NCBI GenBank assembly: GCA_016780665.1 | Contig: JADHLM010000039.1 | Location: 1 to 9,749 of the forward strand | Origin: Hyphomicrobiales bacterium | Lineage (GTDB): Bacteria; Pseudomonadota; Alphaproteobacteria; Rhizobiales; TMED25 | Direction: 5' to 3' | Length of the DNA: 9,749 nt | Shown: one piece after another, positions 5,720 to 9,749 of the stretch | How the letters are laid out: the number at the start of each line of letters is the position of its first letter | Position numbering within the stretch: the stretch's first letter is position 1 | Position numbers and translations under genes: made by a program | Notes under the pieces: generated by a model | Seen by the model: only the letters and a program-made list of their open reading frames with translations | Databases searched by the model: none | What the model was told of the DNA's origin: nothing

Positions 5720-6697
5720 ATGATTAATGCTGTGATGATTGGACTTGGATGGTGGGGCAAACATTCAATTGACTCCGTAAAAGGGCAAAGTGAGAAGATC
5801 AATATAATAGGTGCATGTTCTAGAAACACAGATCAACATGCTGAATATTTAAATAAAAATGAGTTAAAAATCTATAATTCTTATGAGGATGTCTTGAAAG
5901 ATGAAAGAGTCGACGCTGTAATACTTACAACGCCTCATTCAATGCATACTGAACAAATCCTATCGGCAGCAAACCATGACAAACATGTCTTTGTTGAAAA
6001 ACCAATGACACTAACAAAAGATGATGCCATAAAATGTGTCAATGCATTAACAGAAAAAAACTTAAAACTAGGAGTAGGTTTCAGTAGAAGATTTCAACCA
6101 GCGTACATAGATCTCCTAAAAATGGTTAAAGCAGGTGATATTGGTGAAGTACTTCACATTGAAGGTGAACAATCGGGTCCAAGTGCCTACAAATTAAAAG
6201 AGGGAATGTGGAGAGCTCAAAAATCAGAGAGCCCTGGTGGTGCAATGGCAGCGAGGGGCATACACGTAATGGATGCAATGATCAGTATAGCAGGAGAAGT
6301 AGACAGAATCACATGTATTAGTGAAAGAAGAGTGTTGGATATTGATCTTGATGATACAACGTCGATGTTAGTTAAATTCAAAAGCGGCGTATCTGGATAT
6401 CTCGGAACCATATATATAACAGCAGATATATGGAGATTACATGTTTATGGATCAAAAGGTTATTTGCTTATGGATGGTGAAACTAGATTGATTAAAAAGT
6501 CTCTTGATAACACTGAAACGATCACAAATTATCCAAATGCTAATATTGTTGGACTCACATTGGAGGCATTCGCAGATGATATTGAAGGGAAGCAAGCATT
6601 CCCTGTTACGTCGGAAGAAGCTGTACTAGGAGTTGCTGCTTTTGAAGCAATGGTAAAGTCAGCGCAAAATGATTATGAGTGGATCAAACTTGATTAA
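5720..6697 (+). CDS. Gfo/Idh/MocA-family NAD(P)-dependent oxidoreductase
   Basis: This is a cytoplasmic dehydrogenase of the glucose-fructose oxidoreductase / inositol dehydrogenase / MocA superfamily, which oxidises or reduces sugars, cyclitols or related alcohols with NAD(P). At 325 residues it has normal family length. The N-terminal Rossmann fold carries GLGWWG (8-13), a second nucleotide-contact strand ending ACSR (32-35), and TTPHSMHTEQ (70-79). The EKP motif with catalytic Lys94 is at 93-95. The C-terminal alpha/beta domain starts near 120. It contains GGAMAARGIHVMDAM (173-187), giving His182 and Asp185, while the Asp expected four residues before the His is Ala178. The rest of the sheet includes HVYGSKG (241-247). 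ATG is supported by AAAGGA 7 bases upstream. The gene stands alone, divergent from the DUF4174-like gene and overlapping sitD tail to tail by 4 bases. The neighbours give no substrate clue. Confidence 0.9.
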   Translation: MINAVMIGLGWWGKHSIDSVKGQSEKINIIGACSRNTDQHAEYLNKNELKIYNSYEDVLKDERVDAVILTTPHSMHTEQILSAANHDKHVFVEKPMTLTKDDAIKCVNALTEKNLKLGVGFSRRFQPAYIDLLKMVKAGDIGEVLHIEGEQSGPSAYKLKEGMWRAQKSESPGGAMAARGIHVMDAMISIAGEVDRITCISERRVLDIDLDDTTSMLVKFKSGVSGYLGTIYITADIWRLHVYGSKGYLLMDGETRLIKKSLDNTETITNYPNANIVGLTLEAFADDIEGKQAFPVTSEEAVLGVAAFEAMVKSAQNDYEWIKLD

Positions 6698-7536
6698 TTC
6701 TTGGTTTTATTAGAAACATAAATTGTTTTCTTTGCTGAAAATAAAATATAAGCCAACAAGAAGTTCATTGTCATAAATAATACGATTGTTGGAGCCGGAG
6801 CACTATCAATGTAATAGGATATATAGACTCCCAACACCGCAGCTGTAACAGTGGATAGAGTTGCAATGATCAACATTCTTTTGAAATCATTTGATGTTAA
6901 AAAACCTGTTGCACCAGGTATAATCAATAATGCAATGGATAATATAATCCCAACAGCCTTTAAATTTGAGACTATAATTAGTGATAATATAATGAGTAGT
7001 CCATAATGTAAGATTGTTATGTTTAGACCAAGTGATCGTGCATGTGTTATGTCAAAGCAAAAAACTAGTAGGTCTTTCCATTTTAATAAAAGGATTGTCA
7101 AAACAGACATAGATATGAATGTTGAAAATTTTAAATCTGTATTGTTTATACCAAGTAAATTACCGAATAGTATGTGATCAAGATGAATATTGGTTTCAAT
7201 CTTTGTATACATTACAATTCCAAAAGCAAACATTCCAGAAAATACAACACCCATTACCGTATCTTCTTTTACTCGAGAATTGTTTTTCAGAAATCCCGTC
7301 GCTAGCGAACAAAATAAGCCAGCAAAAAATGCTCCAATGATAAGCGGTATATTTAAAATATATGCAATAACTATTCCTGGAAGAACAGCATGAGAAATGG
7401 CATCACCAATCAAGGACCAACCTTTTAGAACAAGAAAGCATGATAAAATAGATGCAGGAATAGAAATGAAAATTGAGATAATTAGAGCATTTAGCATAAA
7501 TCCGTATTGAAATGGAGAAATCAGAAAATCAAACAT
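6694..7536 (-). CDS. sitD: Mn/Fe-type ABC transporter permease (ABC-3 family), SitD-like
   Basis: This is an inner-membrane permease for a divalent metal, likely manganese or iron, of the ABC-3 (ZnuB/MntB/SitCD) family; 280 residues, normal length. Around eight hydrophobic segments are seen. Family motifs are GWSLIGDAISHAVLPG (39-54), REDT-like KEDT (90-93), LKWKDL (151-156), HARSLGLN (165-172) and IIPGATGFL (205-213). It aligns with the neighbouring SitC without gaps up to about residue 245, so the two are tandem paralogues forming a heterodimeric channel, as in SitABCD. The ATG lies inside the end of sitC (8-base overlap ATGTTTGA), pointing to coupled translation. Its stop TAA shares the TTAA at 6694-6697 with the stop of the convergent oxidoreductase gene. 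It is the last gene of the operon and no terminator hairpin is visible after it. Confidence 0.92.
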   Translation of the reverse strand: MFDFLISPFQYGFMLNALIISIFISIPASILSCFLVLKGWSLIGDAISHAVLPGIVIAYILNIPLIIGAFFAGLFCSLATGFLKNNSRVKEDTVMGVVFSGMFAFGIVMYTKIETNIHLDHILFGNLLGINNTDLKFSTFISMSVLTILLLKWKDLLVFCFDITHARSLGLNITILHYGLLIILSLIIVSNLKAVGIILSIALLIIPGATGFLTSNDFKRMLIIATLSTVTAAVLGVYISYYIDSAPAPTIVLFMTMNFLLAYILFSAKKTIYVSNKTKN

Positions 7537-8389
7537 TTTTATCGCCTAGTTCTTCTTTCGAAATGAATTTCCAAAGGTAGCCGTACTTTGGAGAGAATAG
7601 AAATGCGAAAAGAAATAGTATTGTTTGTATAAGTATTATTACACCTCCAGTGGCTCCATCAACAAAGTAACTGATGTAAGTTCCAAAAGCGCATGAAAAT
7701 ATTCCAACTATTAAACTAATAATTATTAATTTCGAAAATTTATCTGTAATAAGAAATGCTGTAGCACCCGGTGTTACTACCATTGCTATGACTAAGAAAG
7801 CTCCAACAGTTTGCATGGCTGCGACTGTCGTTACGGATAATAGTATGAAGAAGATAAGCTTTAAAACTTTTACATTCAAACCAATACTGTGGGCATAATT
7901 CTCATCATAGAATAATAACATCAAATCTTTCCATTTGAGTATAAGGATTAATAGAGTTATTGCTGAAATAATTATCAATTGTAATGTGTCCAAAGGTGTA
8001 ATGGATAAAATATTTCCTAAGATAATTGTTTGTATATTAATAGGGGAAGGCGATACTGAGATAATAAATAGTCCTATCGCAAAGAAGGAAGTAAATATTA
8101 TTCCTATAATTGCGTCTTCTTTTAGGTTTGTTTTCTCATTGAGATAAAGCATTGCAATTGCCGCTGCCGTTCCAGAAATAAACGCTCCAATTGTGAATGG
8201 TAGCCCCAGCATGTAGGCTCCAGCAACCCCAGGAACAATTGAATGACTTAATGCGTCACCAATTAGTGACCAACCTCTCATAATTACATAACATGATAAA
8301 AAAGCACAAATCGCTCCAACTAGTGAACTGACTAATATAGCATTCATCATATAATCGTATTTTAAAGGTTCGATTAGTAATTCAATCAT
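7529..8389 (-). CDS. sitC: Mn/Fe-type ABC transporter permease (ABC-3 family), SitC-like
   Basis: This is the first of two metal-channel permeases of the ABC-3 family, with 286 residues. Motifs are GWSLIGDALSHSIVPG (39-54), the loop KEDA (90-93), LKWKDL (151-156), YAHSIGLN (165-172) and VTPGATAFL (205-213). The cytoplasmic C-terminal tail (FSPKYGYLWKF, then acidic/polar) corresponds to the 'F.P..G' segment of SitC/MntB permeases. About eight membrane segments are predicted from hydrophobicity. The gene starts 8 bases after the sitB stop with no evident Shine-Dalgarno site, and its end overlaps sitD by 8 bases. The presence of two permease genes after one ATPase gene separates this system from the single-permease Znu and Mnt importers and fits the SitABCD/YfeABCD type, which carry Mn(II) and Fe(II). 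Confidence 0.92.
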   Translation of the reverse strand: MIELLIEPLKYDYMMNAILVSSLVGAICAFLSCYVIMRGWSLIGDALSHSIVPGVAGAYMLGLPFTIGAFISGTAAAIAMLYLNEKTNLKEDAIIGIIFTSFFAIGLFIISVSPSPINIQTIILGNILSITPLDTLQLIIISAITLLILILKWKDLMLLFYDENYAHSIGLNVKVLKLIFFILLSVTTVAAMQTVGAFLVIAMVVTPGATAFLITDKFSKLIIISLIVGIFSCAFGTYISYFVDGATGGVIILIQTILFLFAFLFSPKYGYLWKFISKEELGDKNV

Positions 8390-8397
8390 TTTAACAA

Positions 8398-9138
8398 TTA
8401 ACCGTTGTTTAAATTGTAGTAATTTAGATGGTTGCCAAAAGTATTTACAAGATTTTCTTTAGTGAATACTTCTTGAGTTAATCCTTCTACTTGGACTGTT
8501 TTATTGATCAAGATTGTCCGGTCACAGATCTCTGGGACAATATTTAAATCATGAGTCGATATTAGTATGATTTTGTTCTTTTCTCTTTCTTGTTTTATTA
8601 GCTCTAAAATTGTCTCCTGAGTTTTTGAGTCTACACCAGTAAATGGTTCATCAAGTAATAGTATTTTACTTTCTTGTGCAAGTGCGCGAGCAATAAAAAC
8701 TCTCTTCTTCTGTCCACCAGATAATTCTCCAATTTGGCGATTAATCAAATCATCCATACCCACTTTTTTTAGAGATTCTTCTACAATTTTATAATCAACT
8801 GGATTTGGCGTTCTCATAAAGTTCATGTATGAATATCTACCCATCATGACCACATCTTTTACAAGTATAGGGAACTCCCAATCAATATCATCATACTGAG
8901 GGACATATGAGATAAGGTTATTCTTAATAGCAACGTTAGGACTTTGACCATCAATAGTAATTTTTCCTGAATTTATTCTTAATACACCCATAATAGAACG
9001 AAAAAGTGTTGTTTTTCCTGAACCATTCACACCCAGCAAAGCAGTAATTGACCCATCAGGGATTTGACAGGATGCATTATGAAGAGCTTCATGTCCATTT
9101 TTGTAGAAGACATTTATATTTTGGATTTCAATTGTCAT
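8398..9138 (-). CDS. sitB: Mn/Fe-type ABC transporter ATP-binding protein, SitB-like
   Basis: This ATPase of the metal importer has 246 residues. Motifs are Walker A GVNGSGKTT (36-44), Q-loop Gln81 in YVPQ, the signature LSGGQ (139-143), Walker B ILLLDEP (159-165) with Glu164, and H-loop His196 in STHD. The stretch after the Q-loop, YDDIDWEFPILVKDVVMMGR (82-101), is diagnostic of the Mn/Zn/Fe chelate ATPase family (the 'vDWdFP..V.DVVmmGR' pattern) and separates it from LivF/LivG. The DEPFTGVD form (163-170) is also typical. The gene begins 5 bases after the sitA stop and ends 8 bases before sitC, so the four sit genes form one message whose promoter lies beyond the right edge. No good Shine-Dalgarno site is seen before the ATG, so translation may depend on coupling to sitA. 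Confidence 0.93.
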   Translation of the reverse strand: MTIEIQNINVFYKNGHEALHNASCQIPDGSITALLGVNGSGKTTLFRSIMGVLRINSGKITIDGQSPNVAIKNNLISYVPQYDDIDWEFPILVKDVVMMGRYSYMNFMRTPNPVDYKIVEESLKKVGMDDLINRQIGELSGGQKKRVFIARALAQESKILLLDEPFTGVDSKTQETILELIKQEREKNKIILISTHDLNIVPEICDRTILINKTVQVEGLTQEVFTKENLVNTFGNHLNYYNLNNG

Positions 9139-9143
9139 TTATA

Positions 9144-9749
9144 TTATTGTGCGGTCAGTCCTGAGATTACAGTTGAGTATGTTGTATTAAGAAGATCTAT
9201 ATATGTAGGGACCGGTCCATTTCCGTCAGTTAGTGAGTCAACATATAATACGCCACCATATCTAATCTTTGTTTCTCTAGCTATTTGCTGAGCCGGCTTT
9301 GGTGAAATAGTACTTTCGCTGAATATAACTTTTATTGCATTTTCATTAATACTATCTATTACTTTCTTGACTTGTTTTGGTGATCCTTGTTGATCTGAAT
9401 TTATAGGCCATATATATAATTCATTTAATTCAAGATCTCTTGCAAGATAACTAAACGCTCCTTCACTCGTTACAAGCCATCTTTCTTTTTTATTAACTTT
9501 ATCTATTTTTTCTATTAATGGAAGGAGGGTATTTTCAATTTTTGAAATATATATTTTGGCATTTTCTTCATATTTAATACGATTTGCTTCATCATAATAG
9601 GACAGTCCGTCTGTAATATTTTTCACATAAGCACGAGCGGACTCAAGCGCCATCCAAGCATGTGGATTTGGTTTCCCATCATATGGTCCTGTAGATATAC
9701 CAATAGGTTTTATGTTTTTTGTTGCTAGGATACTTGGAACATCTTCTAG
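9144..9749 (-). CDS. sitA: Metal-binding periplasmic protein of the SitA/TroA family (N-terminus cut by right edge)
   Basis: This is the cluster A-I solute-binding protein that captures the metal in the periplasm. The frame is open from base 9749 to the TAA at 9144-9146, giving 201 residues; about the first third, including the signal peptide and first histidine ligand, is missing. Using numbering from the window edge, His30 in NPHAWM is the second ligand, Glu96 in VTSEGAFSY the third and Asp171 in LYVDSLTDG the fourth, matching the H/E/D set of Mn-binding PsaA-like proteins. Zn-specific ZnuA proteins carry a His at the third place and usually a His/Asp-rich loop, which is absent here. WPINSDQQGSPKQV and GPVPTYIDLL are further family stretches. 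The internal ATG at 9653 is not a start, because conserved sequence continues upstream of it. Confidence 0.92.
   Translation of the reverse strand, partial: LEDVPSILATKNIKPIGISTGPYDGKPNPHAWMALESARAYVKNITDGLSYYDEANRIKYEENAKIYISKIENTLLPLIEKIDKVNKKERWLVTSEGAFSYLARDLELNELYIWPINSDQQGSPKQVKKVIDSINENAIKVIFSESTISPKPAQQIARETKIRYGGVLYVDSLTDGNGPVPTYIDLLNTTYSTVISGLTAQ

Noticed and set aside
6408..6433. Inverted repeat CCATATAT / ATATATGG inside the oxidoreductase gene
   Set aside because: It is eight AT-rich base pairs within conserved coding sequence and in no promoter position, so most likely chance.
7119..8147. Plus-strand open frames inside sitD and sitC (7119-7340, 7190-7393, 7935-8147)
   Set aside because: They are antisense to conserved permease motifs, overlap each other, and show no recognisable protein character.
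6694..9749. Assignment of the metal importer as ZnuABC
   Set aside because: Two permease genes are present, the SitA third ligand is Glu, and there is no His-rich loop in the visible part.

Overview
The window is AT-rich, gene-dense DNA with very short intergenic gaps, overlapping start/stop codons and polycistronic nutrient transporters. This style, together with protein flavours such as the SitA/SitB sequences and a DUF4174-like protein, suggests a streamlined, free-living (probably marine) alphaproteobacterium of the SAR11/HIMB59 kind. The lineage is an inference from composition and gene style, since no rRNA or marker gene is present.

Layout: (1) 1-395 (+) is the 3' end of a periplasmic substrate-binding protein of the branched-chain amino acid/amide (Liv) type. 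It ends against a perfect 15-bp hairpin (404-435). (2) From the other side, a minus-strand operon converges on it: livG, livF, livH, livM (4288 down to 436), with gene junctions of 0 to a few bases. Together with the binding protein this makes a complete five-part Liv-type importer, but with the binding protein on the opposite strand. (3) Upstream of livG, on the same strand, lie three small genes: a DUF4174-like protein (5325-5651), a 128-aa membrane protein overlapping it by ATGA, and a 186-aa four-helix membrane protein. All three are of unknown function. (4) At 5720-6697 (+) is a divergent Gfo/Idh/MocA-family NAD(P)-dependent oxidoreductase with a good extended -10 promoter candidate in the 68-bp divergent gap. 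(5) It meets, stop codon on stop codon (TTAA), a minus-strand sitABCD-type manganese/iron ABC importer: sitD, sitC, sitB and the C-terminal two thirds of sitA, which runs off the right edge.

Functionally the window is two ABC uptake systems, one for an organic nitrogen compound (amino acid or amide, exact substrate not readable) and one for a divalent metal (Mn more likely than Zn from the visible ligands). Between them sit a solitary sugar/cyclitol-type dehydrogenase and a small unknown membrane-protein cluster. No mobile elements, CRISPR arrays, tRNA or rRNA genes were seen. No gene-free stretch exceeds about 70 bases. I did not find a convincing new multi-gene system; the least explained part is the three-gene cluster at 4358-5651.
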